DNA of 64,000 nt. Origin: Geodermatophilus bullaregiensis. GTDB taxonomy: Bacteria > Actinomycetota > Actinomycetes > Mycobacteriales > Geodermatophilaceae. The notes beneath the pieces were generated by a model that made no database searches, was not told the origin of the DNA, and saw nothing but the letters and a program-made list of their open reading frames with translations. Below, piece after piece: positions 25,147-38,370 of the stretch. Both the position numbers and the translations under genes were made by a program. The stretch lies in NCBI RefSeq assembly GCF_016907675.1, contig NZ_JAFBCJ010000001.1:1860001-1924000 (forward strand), given 5' to 3'. Within the stretch, counting starts at the first letter, position 1; each line of letters opens with the position of its first letter.

Positions 25147-25564
25147 AGCCCTCCGCAGCGGCGGCTGCCCGCAGCTGCCGGTCGACGGCCGCGAACGTCC
25201 GGCACTCCGGGAGAGCGGTCCGGGCAGCGAGCGCACAGGCCAGCTGCACGGCGTCGTGGGGGCGGAGCCCGTGGACCGCGCACAGCCGAGCCGCGCCCTC
25301 GAGGACGGCCGTCGTCGGCGAGACGGCGGAGAACCCCGGCGACCCGTCCTCCGTGCCGGACCAGTCGGCCTCGAAGGCCGAGGTCAGCAGACGTGCGGCA
25401 CCCGCGTCCAGCTCTCCCGGGCGCTGCTTGCGCCAGATCGCGGACGGCACCTCGACGCGGGCGGGCTGCGAGACGACGAGCTGGAACAGCGCGCGGACCT
25501 GCTCGTGTCCGGCTTCGTCGGCGTAGAGCTTGACCAGCGCGCTCGAGTCGGCGAAGACCGTCAC
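25115..25564 (-). CDS. vapC: PIN-domain ribonuclease toxin (VapC family)
   Basis: A 149-residue PIN domain: FADSSALVKLYADEAGHEQV with the first catalytic Asp, a central Glu in the RVEVPSAIWR region, and LRPHDAVQLACAL with the late Asp. PIN toxins cleave RNA, often tRNA, when their antitoxin is degraded. GTG 25564 overlaps the antitoxin stop by 4 bp, the standard VapBC order. Its last 32 bp overlap the end of the opposing WYL gene. Confidence 0.88.
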   Translation of the reverse strand: MTVFADSSALVKLYADEAGHEQVRALFQLVVSQPARVEVPSAIWRKQRPGELDAGAARLLTSAFEADWSGTEDGSPGFSAVSPTTAVLEGAARLCAVHGLRPHDAVQLACALAARTALPECRTFAAVDRQLRAAAAAEGFTLVPASSEV

Positions 25565-25857
25565 GCCCGATCGGAGGCGACGATGTCCGACAGCGACGTA
25601 CCCCTCCCCGCAGCGGCTCTCGCCGCTGCCACGTCGTCGGGGTCCGGACGCCGACGAGCAGGTCCGGTCGGGGCGAGGAGTCCCGCCCGCGCCAGCCGCT
25701 CACGGATCCGCTCGGCGTCGTCCCCGGCGAGGTCGGGATCTGTCGCAGCGCCGAGCACTGCGACGACGTACTCGTTCATGCTGCGTCCGAGCCGGCCTGC
25801 GGCCGCACGCACCCGCGCCACGAGCTCGTCGGTGGTGCGCACGGTGAGCTGGGCCAT
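25561..25857 (-). CDS. vapB: Ribbon-helix-helix antitoxin (VapB/FitA-like)
   Basis: The 98-residue protein starts MAQLTVRTTDELVARVRAAAGRLGRSMNEYV, a ribbon-helix-helix DNA-binding fold, followed by an Arg/Asp-rich C-terminal arm that would wrap the toxin. Antitoxin precedes toxin with a 4-bp overlap. A TGCATG-containing direct repeat in the 30 bp upstream (ATGGATGCATGGC, GCGTGCATGCACCC) could be the autoregulatory operator. Confidence 0.82.
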   Translation of the reverse strand: MAQLTVRTTDELVARVRAAAGRLGRSMNEYVVAVLGAATDPDLAGDDAERIRERLARAGLLAPTGPARRRPDPDDVAAARAAAGRGTSLSDIVASDRA

Positions 25858-25891
25858 GGATGCATGGCAGCAGGCGTGCATGCACCCACGG

Positions 25892-25937
25892 CCCGCTGCG
25901 GGGTCCCCGCCGGACCTGGGAGGCGTGGGGCAGCGGG
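25892..25937. repeat. Intergenic hairpin element, copy at the guaA 3' end
   Basis: Arms CCCGCTGC (25892-25899) and GCAGCGGG (25930-25937) enclose a diverged version of the family core (GGGGTCCCCGCCGGACC, GGGAGGCGTGGGG). The flanking ACGGCC and GGTCCT also match the other copies. The guaA stop is 9 bp away, so it probably terminates guaA. Confidence 0.75.
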
Positions 25938-25946
25938 GTCCTCCCG

Positions 25947-27508
<1,562 letters not shown>

Positions 27509-27509
<1 letters not shown>

Positions 27510-28660
27510 CAGCCGGTCCCGGTGTCGGTCGGGCTGCCGCCGATCACCAGGTCCACGCGCTGGAACTCCTTCAGGTCGCGGTACCCGGTCTTGGCCATCG
27601 TGCGGCGCAGCGCACCGAAGAGGTTGGTGCGGCCGTCGGCGGTCTCGGCGGGGCCGAGCAGCACCTGCTCGAGCGTCCCGGCGGCCGGCACCGGCGCCGA
27701 GGTCCCGCCGCGCGGCAGCCGCGGGTGGGCGGCCACCGAGTCCCACCAGACGCCGCCGGCCGGGGCCTCGCGCGCGGTGCGCAGCGGCTCCCCGATCTGG
27801 ACGGCGTCGGCACCGCAGGCCAGCGCCCGCGCGATCGACCCGCTGGTCTCGATCCGGCCGTTGGCGATGACGTGCACGTACCGGCCGCCGGTCTCGTCGA
27901 GGTAGTCGCGGCGGGCGGCCGCGGCGTCGGCGATGGCGCTGGCCAGCGGCACCCGGATGCCCATGACGGCGTCGCCGGTGGAGAAGCTGTCGGCCCCGAC
28001 ACCGACGATCACGCCGGCCGCGCCGGTGCGCATGAGGTGCAGCGCGGTCTGGTAGTTCGCCGCGCCGCCGACGATCACCGGGACGTCGAGGTCGGCGATG
28101 AACTCCTTGAGGTTGAGCGCACCGCCCTGGGTGGTCACGTGCTCGGCGGAGACGATCGTGCCCTGGATGACCAGCAGGTCGACCCCGGCGGCGAGCACGG
28201 CCGGCGCGAGCTGCAGCGTGTGCTGCGGGGAGACCCGGACCGCCGTGGTGACCCCGGCGTCGCGCATCTCCTTGATCCGCGCGCCGATCAGGTCCGGCTC
28301 CACCGGCTGGGCGTAGACCTGCTGCAGCAGGGACACCGGCGGGGGCGCCTCGGCGGCCGCCTCGCGCAGCTGCCGGTAGACCGGCAGCGGGTCGTCGTAG
28401 CGGGTCCACAGCCCCTCGGCGTTGAGCACGCCGAGCCCGCCGGCCTGCCCGACGGCGATCGCCGTGGCCGGGCTGACGACGGCGTCGCTCGGGCTGGTCA
28501 CCAGCGGGATGTCGAACCGGAAGGCGTCGATCTGCCAGGCCGTGGAGACGTCGTCGACGTCGCGGGTGCGGCGGGACGGGACGATCGAGACCTCGTCGAG
28601 GTCGTAGCCACGGCGGGCGAAGCGGTTGAGGCCGATCTCGACGGTGTCACGCGCGGGCAC
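27509..28660 (-). CDS. guaB3: GuaB3, IMPDH/GMPR-family protein without CBS domains
   Basis: A 383-residue actinobacterial GuaB3: [31 protein letters not shown] opening, [32 protein letters not shown] and [13 protein letters not shown]. It has no CBS domains. The usual IMPDH Cys-loop (GPGSICTTR) is replaced by GVGADSFST, so it is not a standard IMPDH; recent work assigns GMP-reductase-type activity to some GuaB3 proteins. It lies between guaB and guaA, as in M. tuberculosis. Confidence 0.9.
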
Positions 28661-28663
28661 GGC

Positions 28664-30313
<1,650 letters not shown>

Positions 30314-30390
30314 CTACCGTGGGCCCCCGGACGCGCGAGCCCGCGCGCCTGCAGGAGCGACAGCGCCGCCGGCGCGTGGGAGGAGGCACC

Positions 30391-30789
30391 GTGAGCCCCT
30401 TCGACGACTCCCCGGGGCCCGACTTCGGCTCCTCGCCGGCGGACCCGCCACCGCTGTCGATGGAGGAGCGGGCCGGCGTCCTCGACGACCTGGCCGAGCT
30501 CGAGGTCTTCCGCACGCTGCTCGAGCCCACCGGCATCAAGGGCATCGTCGTCGACTGCCCCGACTGCGACGAGGAGCACCACGTCGACTGGGCGCTGATG
30601 CAGGCCAACCTGCGCCAGCTGCTCGAGGAGGGCCAGACCGGCCGGCACGAGCCGCCGTTCGACCCCGACCCGGCCGACTACGTGAGCTGGGACTACGCCA
30701 GCGGTTACGCCGACGGGGTGGCCGCGATGGCCGAGCGCGACGAGCCCACCGGCTCCCAGCGCGGCGGCAAGCACGCCCGCGAGGAGTGA
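30391..30789 (+). CDS. DUF5319 protein (Rv3412-like)
   Basis: The 132-residue acidic protein contains a CxxC pair in VVDCPDCDEEHHVDWALMQANLRQLLEEG and a C-terminal DPADYVSWDYASGYADG. Both features, and its divergent position next to guaB, match the DUF5319 family (M. tuberculosis Rv3412). The Cys/His cluster could bind zinc. Function unknown. GTG 30391 has GGGAGGAGG upstream, so the longer reading from 30319 is rejected. Confidence 0.85.
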   Translation: MSPFDDSPGPDFGSSPADPPPLSMEERAGVLDDLAELEVFRTLLEPTGIKGIVVDCPDCDEEHHVDWALMQANLRQLLEEGQTGRHEPPFDPDPADYVSWDYASGYADGVAAMAERDEPTGSQRGGKHAREE

Positions 30790-30811
30790 GGGCCGGCCGG
30801 CGCAGGTCACC

Positions 30812-31270
30812 GTGCGCCGGCGCACCGCCCGGGACCTGACGGGCGCCGTCCGGGTCCTGGGGGCCGTGCACGCCGCCGACGGCCACCCGTCCCGCTGGCC
30901 GGCCGACCCGGCCGCCTGGCCGGACCCCGAGGGGACGGCGTCGGCGTGGGTCGCCGCCCGGGACGGCGCCGTCGCCGGTCACCTGGCCGTGGTCCGCGAG
31001 CCGGGCGGACGGGCCGCCGTCAGCCGGTTCTTCGTCGCGCCGGACGCGCGGGGCCGGCACCTGGGGACCGCGCTGCTCGCCGAGGCCGCCGCACGGGCCG
31101 CCGCGGAGGACGTCGCACTGGTCCTCGACGTCGTGGCCGACGCGGCGCCGGCGATCGCGCTGTACGAGCGGCTCGGGTGGTCCCTGGTGGGGACCCGGCC
31201 CGCCGACTGGACGACGCCCGCCGGGCACCGGCCGCTGCTGCGCGCCTACCGGGCCCCACGCGGGACCTGA
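30812..31270 (+). CDS. GNAT-family N-acetyltransferase
   Basis: A 152-residue GNAT protein with the acetyl-CoA loop VAPDARGRHLGTALLAEAAARA (R-x-x-G-x-G/A pattern) preceded by AAVSRFF and followed by LALVLDVVADAAPAIALYERLGWSLVG. Substrate not predictable. GTG 30812 is 22 bp after the DUF5319 stop and the pair is closed by a strong terminator, so they likely form a two-gene operon. Confidence 0.88.
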   Translation: MRRRTARDLTGAVRVLGAVHAADGHPSRWPADPAAWPDPEGTASAWVAARDGAVAGHLAVVREPGGRAAVSRFFVAPDARGRHLGTALLAEAAARAAAEDVALVLDVVADAAPAIALYERLGWSLVGTRPADWTTPAGHRPLLRAYRAPRGT

Positions 31271-31279
31271 CGAGAACGT

Positions 31280-31318
31280 GCTGAGGGGCCCCTCCGACGG
31301 TCGGAGGGGCCCCTCAGC
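31280..31318. terminator. Hairpin terminator between convergent genes
   Basis: A perfect stem of 18 bp (GCTGAGGGGCCCCTCCGA with its complement) and 3-nt loop CGG lies between the acetyltransferase and the convergent bldM-like gene. Confidence 0.85.
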
Positions 31319-31333
31319 GGGTCGTCGTCCCGC

Positions 31334-32065
31334 TCAGCTCATCATGCCCCGGCGGAAGCCGGTGGCCACCGCCTCGGCGCGGTCCTTGGCGCCGAGCTTG
31401 CGGAACAGCCGGCGGGCGTGGGTCTTGATGGTGTCCTCGGACAGGTAGAGCTCGCGGCCGATCTGGGCGTTGCTCTTGCCCTGGCTCATGCCGGTCAGCA
31501 CCTGCATCTCGCGCATCGACAGCGCGACCGGCGGCGCCGTCTCGCGGACCGTCGTGCTCACCGCCCGCGGGCCGGCGCCGTTGAGCGGGGTGGCCCAGTT
31601 GGGGGCCGGCGCCCCGATCGAGGCCAGTGGCACGGGGGCGGCCGGCTGCGGCGGGCGGCCGTCGGCCCGCAGTCCCACCCGCGACAGGCCCAGGCCCATC
31701 TCCAGGGCGCTGGCGTCCCAGCGCAGGTACCCGCGGGCACCGACGGCGACCGCGGCGCGCACCGTCTCGGCGTCGTCCGGCGCGCCGAGCAGCAGCACCG
31801 GGACGCCGGGGTGGGCCCGCAGCACCTGGGTGGCCACGGTCAGGCCGGTGTCGACCGCGCGCTGCGTGCCGACCAGCAGCACGTCGGGCTGCCGGGTGGC
31901 CAGCCGCTGCACCAGCGCGGGCGCGTCACCGACGACCTCGACCCGCCCCACGAAGGGCAGGGCCACGAGGCGGGCGGCGACGTCGTCGCGGACACGGCGG
32001 CGCTCGTCGTACACCCACACGGTCGTGACCCCGTGGCCCGGACCGCGCATCCTGTCGTCGATCAC
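31334..32065 (-). CDS. BldM-like atypical response regulator
   Basis: A 243-residue protein with a degenerate receiver and a C-terminal LuxR helix-turn-helix (LSMREMQVLTGMSQGKSNAQIGRELYLSEDTIKTHARRLFRKLGAKDRAEAVATGFRRGMMS). The C-terminal half and the location between guaB and the whiD/groEL genes match Streptomyces BldM, a developmental regulator. At the usual phospho-acceptor place it reads PDVLLVGTQRA with Gly for Asp, and the acidic pocket VYDERRR is poor, so phosphorylation is unlikely. GTG 32065 has GAGGAG 5 bp upstream. Confidence 0.82.
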   Translation of the reverse strand: MIDDRMRGPGHGVTTVWVYDERRRVRDDVAARLVALPFVGRVEVVGDAPALVQRLATRQPDVLLVGTQRAVDTGLTVATQVLRAHPGVPVLLLGAPDDAETVRAAVAVGARGYLRWDASALEMGLGLSRVGLRADGRPPQPAAPVPLASIGAPAPNWATPLNGAGPRAVSTTVRETAPPVALSMREMQVLTGMSQGKSNAQIGRELYLSEDTIKTHARRLFRKLGAKDRAEAVATGFRRGMMS

Positions 32066-32102
32066 GCTGACTCCTCGTCTTCCCCCGGCCGTGCAGGGCG
32101 TT

Positions 32103-32118
32103 CGGGTCACTCGACCCG
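32103..32118. promoter_or_regulatory. Inverted repeat upstream of the bldM-like gene
   Basis: CGGGTC-ACTC-GACCCG is a perfect 6-bp inverted repeat with a 4-bp spacer, about 40 bp upstream of the bldM-like start. It could be an autoregulatory operator. Confidence 0.35.
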
Positions 32119-32196
32119 GGGAACGGCGCGGCCTGCAGCCACCATGAGCGACCGTCGGGAGCGGCAACAGCCGTGCTCACCCTGCGGAGGGAGACG

Positions 32197-32225
32197 ACGA
32201 CCGGCAAAATGTCGGATCCGGTCGT
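32197..32225. promoter_or_regulatory. Inverted repeat in the whiD-like promoter region
   Basis: ACGACCGG (32197-32204) and CCGGTCGT (32218-32225) form a perfect 8-bp inverted repeat around an AT-richer 13-bp centre that includes CAAAATGTC. It lies about 85 bp before the whiB-type start and is a candidate operator. Confidence 0.4.
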
Positions 32226-32309
32226 GTTTGACCCCACCGACCCTCGGGCACCGGCCCCCATGCAGCCGGACCGCCCCCTCCGGCTCGCACCGAGCCGAGG
32301 AGGACCCAG

Positions 32310-32609
32310 ATGGCCGACATCCGCCGCCTGCCCACGCCCGTTGCCGAGGTCTGGGACTGGCAGCTGCACGGCGCCTGCCGTGGCGAGAGCACGGCCCTGT
32401 TCTTCCACCCCGACGGCGAGCGCGGCCCCGCCCGCGCCCGTCGGCAGGCCGCGGCCAAGGCCGTGTGCGGCAAGTGCCCGGTCGTCGAGGCCTGCCTCAA
32501 GCACGCGCTCAGCGTCCGCGAGCCCTATGGCGTGTGGGGCGGCATGAGCGAGGAGGAGCGGGCCCGGCTGATCGCCGCGGAGCCCGCCGCCGTCGCCGCC
32601 GGGGTCTGA
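32310..32609 (+). CDS. WhiB-family iron-sulfur regulator (WhiD/WhiB3 type)
   Basis: A 99-residue WhiB protein. Four cysteines (GACRG, then CGKCPVVEAC) would hold a 4Fe-4S cluster; the PYGVWGGMSEEER turn is the diagnostic G(V/I)WGG motif that contacts sigma-A. Position between the bldM-like gene and groEL matches WhiD of Streptomyces and WhiB3 of M. tuberculosis, which sense redox or NO and control development or metabolism. ATG 32310 has GAGGAGG upstream. Followed by a perfect terminator. Confidence 0.93.
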   Translation: MADIRRLPTPVAEVWDWQLHGACRGESTALFFHPDGERGPARARRQAAAKAVCGKCPVVEACLKHALSVREPYGVWGGMSEEERARLIAAEPAAVAAGV

Positions 32610-32642
32610 GCCACCGGGGTCGGCGGACCCCACGGAGACACC

Positions 32643-32682
32643 GAGAAGGGCCGGTCCAGCAGCTGCTGGACCGGCCCTTCTC
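32643..32682 (+). terminator. Hairpin terminator after the whiB-type gene
   Basis: GAGAAGGGCCGGTCCAGCA (32643-32661) pairs with TGCTGGACCGGCCCTTCTC (32664-32682), a perfect 19-bp stem, 34 bp after the stop codon. Confidence 0.85.
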
Positions 32683-32695
32683 GTCTCACCGGGCT

Positions 32696-32737
32696 CCCCT
32701 GCCCCCACCGCGAGCCCGCGCGCGGTGGGGGCAGGGG
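32696..32737. repeat. Intergenic hairpin element, copy at the groEL 3' end
   Basis: CCCCTGCCCCCACCGCG (32696-32712) and CGCGGTGGGGGCAGGGG (32721-32737) give a perfect 17-bp stem around an 8-nt loop. It has the GGTGGGGG-CAGGGG half of the family on both arms, a symmetrical version, 7 bp from the groEL stop. It probably terminates groEL. Confidence 0.8.
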
Positions 32738-32744
32738 TCTGTGC

Positions 32745-34442
<1,698 letters not shown>

Positions 34443-34483
34443 TCAGGACGGGTCGCCGGGGCGGACGTGACGTGCTGGAACGG

Positions 34484-34534
34484 CCATCTCCCAGGGTCCC
34501 GCGCCGAGCCTGCGAGGCGTGGGGGGAGAGATGG
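34484..34534. repeat. Intergenic hairpin element, copy at the groES 3' end
   Basis: Arms CCATCTC (34484-34490) and GAGATGG (34528-34534) flank the core (AGGGTCCCGC, CGAGCCTGCGAG, GTGGGGGG). Compared with copy A upstream of purN the arms differ completely yet still pair, while TGCTGGAACGGCC and GGTCCT flanks are shared. Located 8 bp from the groES stop, between groES and groEL. Confidence 0.8.
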
Positions 34535-34542
34535 TCCTCCTA

Positions 34543-34851
34543 CTACTTCTCCACGACGGCGAGCAGGTCACGGGCGGAGAGCACCAGGTACTCCTCGCCG
34601 GCGTACTTGACCTCGGTGCCGCCGTACTTCGAGTAGATGACGACGTCGCCGACGTTGACGTCGAGCGGGACGCGGTTGCCGTTGTCGTCGACGCGGCCGG
34701 GGCCCACGGCGATGACCGTGCCCTCCTGCGGCTTCTCCTTGGCGGTGTCCGGGATGACCAGACCGGAGGCGGTGGTGGTCTCGGCCTCGTTGGCCTGGAC
34801 CACGACGCGGTCCTCGAGCGGCTTGATGGTGACCTTGGTAGCGGTCGTCAC
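34543..34851 (-). CDS. groES: Co-chaperonin GroES
   Basis: The 102-residue Hsp10 caps the GroEL cavity. It reads [45 protein letters not shown] sequence with the mobile loop [11 protein letters not shown], and ends [11 protein letters not shown] 34851 has AGGGGG upstream. Expression should be heat-inducible: a CIRCE operator overlaps its promoter at 34953-34987. Confidence 0.97.
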   Translation of the reverse strand: MTTATKVTIKPLEDRVVVQANEAETTTASGLVIPDTAKEKPQEGTVIAVGPGRVDDNGNRVPLDVNVGDVVIYSKYGGTEVKYAGEEYLVLSARDLLAVVEK

Positions 34852-34952
34852 GAGGTGACGCCCCCTTCGGGATCGGACGGCGGGTGGACTTGCACGTTGT
34901 GGCACGAGGCCTGGGCCTGCCGTCGCGGGGGTCAGGCGCCGACCCGTGTCGG

Positions 34953-34979
34953 TTGGCACTCTACCCACGAGAGTGCCAG
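34953..34979. promoter_or_regulatory. CIRCE operator (HrcA binding site)
   Basis: TTGGCACTC (34953-34961), 9-bp spacer, GAGTGCCAG (34971-34979) matches the CIRCE consensus TTAGCACTC-N9-GAGTGCTAA with a few changes that preserve the inverted repeat. HrcA represses chaperonin genes through this site. Confidence 0.92.
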
Positions 34980-34987
34980 CCACTCAA
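34958..34987 (-). promoter_or_regulatory. groES promoter overlapping CIRCE
   Basis: On the minus strand TTGAGT (34982-34987), an 18-bp spacer and TAGAGT (34958-34963) form a good SigA-type promoter. The CIRCE repeat covers the spacer and -10, so HrcA binding would block it. Confidence 0.65.
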
Positions 34988-35033
34988 CCGGGTCACCGGT
35001 GAGGCGGGACGGCCGCGGGTGGAGGCTGTCCGG

Positions 35034-36251
35034 GTGCCCGACGACGCCGCCCCCGCGCAGCTGACGGCGCTGCGCACCCCGGCCGGGACGGCGGCCACGG
35101 CCCGTGCCGCGGCGCTGCTCGCCGAGGGCGCCGACGTGCTCGCCGGCGTGGCCCGGCTGCGCGCGGAGGTGGGCCCGGAGCTGGCCGGCCCGGCCTGGGA
35201 GCTGGCCCGGCTGCGCGCCCGCGCGCGCCCGGTGTTCGGCGCCGACGCCGAGGTCCTGTTCCTCACCGCCGACACCCTCGAGCAGGCCGGCCGCCCCGAG
35301 CTCGCCGCCCGCCGCGCCGCCCGGCTGCTGGCCGACGGCACCGACTCCGCCGCCGACCTCGGCTGCGCGGCCGGCACCGACACCGTCGCCCTGGCCCGGG
35401 CCGGCGCGCGGGTGCTCGCCGTCGACCGCGACCCGGTGGCGCGGGAGCTGACCGCCGCCAACGCGGCCGCCCTCGGGGTGGACGACGACGTGTGGGTGGT
35501 CGCCGGCGACGTCGTCGAGCTGGTCGACGCCGCCCGCGGAGGCGAGGTGGCCGGCTGCGGCGCCGCCGTCCTCGACCCCGCCCGGCGGGCCGGCGGACGG
35601 CGGCAGCTCGACCCCGACCGCTGGTCCCCGCCCTGGCCCACGGTCACCACGCTGCTCGACCGGGTCCCGCGCGCGGTGGTCAAGGTGGCGCCGGGGCTGG
35701 ACCACGACCGCGTCCCCGAGGGCGTCGAGGCCGAGTGGGTGTCGGTGCGCGGGTCGATCGTCGAGGCACTGCTGTGGGGCCGCGGGGTGTCGGCGACGTG
35801 GCGGCGGGCGACCGTCGTCCGGGACGGGACGGCGCACGAGCTGACCGCCGACGCCGACCCCGGCCCGGCCGACGCCGGCCCGGTGCGTGCCTGGCTGCAC
35901 GAGCCCGACCCCGCCGTCATCCGGTCGGGGCTGGTGTCCCTGGTGGCCGCCGAGCTGGGCGCCACGCTGGTCGACCCGACGATCGCCTACCTGACCTCCG
36001 ACGACCGGGCCGCGAGCCCCTGGGTCAGCTCGTACCGGGTCGACGAGGTGCTGCCGTTCCACCTCAAGCGGCTCCGGGCGCTGCTGCGGGCCCGGGGCGT
36101 CGGTCGCGTGGTGGTGAAGAAGCGCGGGTCGGCGATCGAGCCGGAGACGCTCGCCCGCCAGCTGCGCGGCCCCGGCACGGGGACCGCGGTCGTCGTCGTC
36201 ACCCGGGTCGCCGGCGCCCCGACCGCCCTGGTGTGCGACGTCAGCGGGTGA
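35034..36251 (+). CDS. Class I SAM-dependent methyltransferase with THUMP-like C-terminal domain
   Basis: The 405-residue protein has a Rossmann methyltransferase core: [30 protein letters not shown] (motif I), then [14 protein letters not shown] and [14 protein letters not shown]. The C-terminal part with [44 protein letters not shown] matches the THUMP-like family associated with RNA methyltransferases. Substrate unknown. GTG 35034 (GGAGG 8 bp upstream) is preferred to GTG 35019. It is divergent from groES, with CIRCE 55 bp upstream, and its 3' end overlaps tsaD by 11 bp. Confidence 0.8.
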   Translation: MPDDAAPAQLTALRTPAGTAATARAAALLAEGADVLAGVARLRAEVGPELAGPAWELARLRARARPVFGADAEVLFLTADTLEQAGRPELAARRAARLLADGTDSAADLGCAAGTDTVALARAGARVLAVDRDPVARELTAANAAALGVDDDVWVVAGDVVELVDAARGGEVAGCGAAVLDPARRAGGRRQLDPDRWSPPWPTVTTLLDRVPRAVVKVAPGLDHDRVPEGVEAEWVSVRGSIVEALLWGRGVSATWRRATVVRDGTAHELTADADPGPADAGPVRAWLHEPDPAVIRSGLVSLVAAELGATLVDPTIAYLTSDDRAASPWVSSYRVDEVLPFHLKRLRALLRARGVGRVVVKKRGSAIEPETLARQLRGPGTGTAVVVVTRVAGAPTALVCDVSG

Positions 36252-37275
36252 CGACGTCGACGGGCAGCGAGCTGTCCGCACCGAGGTCGGGAGCCGACGG
36301 CGCGACGCCGGCCTCGACCAGCCGGGACCCGAGCGCGGCGACCATCGCACCGTTGTCGGTGCACAGCCGGGGGCTGGGCACCCGCAGCACGATCCCGGCG
36401 GCGGCGCAGCGCTCCTCGGCCAGCGCGCGCAGCCGCGAGTTGGCCGCCACTCCCCCGCCGAGCACCAGGTGGCCGACCCCGTGCTCGCGGCAGGCGCGCA
36501 CGGCCTTGGCGGTGAGCACGTCGGCGACCGCCTCCTGGAACGACGCCGCGACGTCGGCCACCGGCACCGGCTCGCCGGTCTCCCGCCGGGCCTCGACCCA
36601 GCGCGCGACGGCGGTCTTCAGCCCGGAGAAGGAGAAGTCGTAGGGGGCGTCGCGGGGGCCGGTGAGCCCGCGGGGGAAGTCGATGGCCGAGGCGTCGCCG
36701 TCGCGGGCGGCGCGGTCGATCGGCGGGCCGCCCGGGAACGGCATGCCCAGCACGCGGGCGACCTTGTCGAAGGCCTCGCCGGCGGCGTCGTCGATCGTGC
36801 GGCCCAGCGAGGTCACCTCGCGGGCGAGGTCGGGCACGAGCAGCAGCGAGCTGTGGCCGCCGGAGACCAGCAGCGCCAGCGACGGCTCGGCCAGCCGGCC
36901 GTGCTGCAGCTCGTCGACGGCGACGTGCGCGGCCAGGTGGTTGACCCCGTACAGCGGCCTGTCCAGCGCCAGCGCGTAGGCCTTGGCCGCGGCCAGGCCC
37001 ACCAGCAGCGCGCCGGTGAGCCCGGGACCGGCGGTGACCGCGACCGCGTCGACGTCGGAGGCGCGCACGCCGGCGTCGGCCAGCGCGCGGTGCACGGTCG
37101 GGACCATCGCCTCCAGGTGCGCCCGCGAGGCGATCTCGGGCACCACGCCGCCGAAGCGCTCGTGCTCGGCCACCGACGTGGCCAGCGCGTCGGCCAGCAG
37201 CGTCTGCCCGCGGACGACGCCGACCCCGGTCTCGTCGCAGGAGGTCTCGAACCCCAGCACCAGTGGCTCGCTCAC
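36241..37275 (-). CDS. tsaD: tRNA t6A37 threonylcarbamoyltransferase TsaD
   Basis: TsaD transfers the threonylcarbamoyl group to A37 of ANN-decoding tRNAs. The 344-residue protein has [16 protein letters not shown], the metal-binding [10 protein letters not shown] (HxxxH), [10 protein letters not shown], and [14 protein letters not shown] 37275 overlaps the rimI stop by 4 bp. It works with TsaB and TsaE encoded upstream on the same strand. Confidence 0.97.
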   Translation of the reverse strand: MSEPLVLGFETSCDETGVGVVRGQTLLADALATSVAEHERFGGVVPEIASRAHLEAMVPTVHRALADAGVRASDVDAVAVTAGPGLTGALLVGLAAAKAYALALDRPLYGVNHLAAHVAVDELQHGRLAEPSLALLVSGGHSSLLLVPDLAREVTSLGRTIDDAAGEAFDKVARVLGMPFPGGPPIDRAARDGDASAIDFPRGLTGPRDAPYDFSFSGLKTAVARWVEARRETGEPVPVADVAASFQEAVADVLTAKAVRACREHGVGHLVLGGGVAANSRLRALAEERCAAAGIVLRVPSPRLCTDNGAMVAALGSRLVEAGVAPSAPDLGADSSLPVDVVTR

Positions 37276-37721
37276 CGCAGCAGCTCCCGCCTCATCACGA
37301 CCGCGTCCGTCCCGCTCGGCTGGTAGTAGCGCGGGCGCCGGCCGATCTCGGTGAACCCCCGCCGCCGGTAGAGCCCCTGCGCCAGCTCGTTGTCGGCGCG
37401 GACCTCGAGCAGCACCACCGGGCTGCGCCGGTCGGCCTCGGCCAGCAGCGCGTCGAGCAGCCGCGCGCCGATCCCCTCGCCCTGCCGCGCGCGGGCGACA
37501 CCGATCGTCGACACGTGCGCCTCGTCGTCGTAGGCGATCAGCCCGGCGTAGCCGACGACCGCGTCGCCGTCCTCGGCGACCAGGTAGTGCCGGGTGTCGG
37601 GACGCGACAGCTCGTCGCGGTACATCGCGCGGGTCCAGGTGTCGGGCGCGAAGAGCTCCTCCTCCAGCGCCAGGACGGCGTCGAGGTCACCCAGCCGCAT
37701 CGGCCGCAGCCGCGCGCTCAC
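37272..37721 (-). CDS. rimI: Ribosomal protein S18 alanine N-acetyltransferase RimI
   Basis: A 149-residue GNAT enzyme: [34 protein letters not shown], then [23 protein letters not shown] (acetyl-CoA loop) and [29 protein letters not shown], the RimI signature. It is sandwiched between tsaB and tsaD with 4-bp overlaps on both sides, the usual order. Confidence 0.93.
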   Translation of the reverse strand: MSARLRPMRLGDLDAVLALEEELFAPDTWTRAMYRDELSRPDTRHYLVAEDGDAVVGYAGLIAYDDEAHVSTIGVARARQGEGIGARLLDALLAEADRRSPVVLLEVRADNELAQGLYRRRGFTEIGRRPRYYQPSGTDAVVMRRELLR

Positions 37722-38356
37722 GTGGTCGTCACCGGCTTGAACGACGTCGGCGGGACGGCGTCGGGGCGGCGCAGGTAGAGCGGCACCAGCGGGCCGGCGG
37801 ACGAGGGGTCGGCCAGCGGCGCCGCCGCCGCGCGCAGCAGGCCGGCCGTCGTCACCCCGGCGGGGGTGACCGGCGCGCCCAGCCGCTCGGCGAACCGCGG
37901 GTCGCCGACGAGGGGACCGGTGAGCCGCGCGTCCTCGGGGCGGACGACGCCCGGCCCGTCCACCCGCGCCCCGGCCGCGTCGTAGGCGGCCCAGTAGACC
38001 TCCTTGCGGCGGGCGTCGGTGACCACCGTGCGGGCGCCCTCGCCGACCGCGTCGAGGGAGCAGACGCCGACGGCGGGGACGCCCCGGGCGTCGGCGAGCG
38101 CCGCCGCGGTGACCACGCCGACGCGCAGGCCGGTGAAGGGCCCCGGCCCCAGTCCGGTGACCACGGCGTCGACGTCGCCCAGCGCCACCCCGGCCCCGGC
38201 CAGGACCTCGCGCACGGCGGGGACCAGCAGCTCGGCGTGCCGGTTGCCCGAGGGCAGCGACCGCTCGGCGAGGACCTCGACCCGCCCGTCGTCCGAGCGG
38301 CGGGCGACCCCGGCGACCAGCGTCGGGGTGGCGGTGTCGAGGGCGAGGACGAGCAC
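37718..38356 (-). CDS. tsaB: tRNA t6A biosynthesis protein TsaB
   Basis: A 212-residue TsaB: VLALDTATPTLVAGVARR opening, ERSLPSGNRHAELLVPAVREVL, VVTGLGPGPFTGLRVGVVTAAALADARGVP. It scaffolds TsaD in the t6A complex. GTG 38356 lies 8 bp after a TAACCT -10 box (38365-38370), so a leaderless transcript begins here. tsaE is nearby but separated by three other genes. Confidence 0.95.
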   Translation of the reverse strand: MLVLALDTATPTLVAGVARRSDDGRVEVLAERSLPSGNRHAELLVPAVREVLAGAGVALGDVDAVVTGLGPGPFTGLRVGVVTAAALADARGVPAVGVCSLDAVGEGARTVVTDARRKEVYWAAYDAAGARVDGPGVVRPEDARLTGPLVGDPRFAERLGAPVTPAGVTTAGLLRAAAAPLADPSSAGPLVPLYLRRPDAVPPTSFKPVTTT

Positions 38357-38364
38357 GGGAGGCC

Positions 38365-38370
38365 AGGTTA
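38365..38370 (-). promoter_or_regulatory. -10 box for leaderless tsaB-rimI-tsaD
   Basis: TAACCT on the minus strand, 8 bp before the tsaB GTG. Confidence 0.5.
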
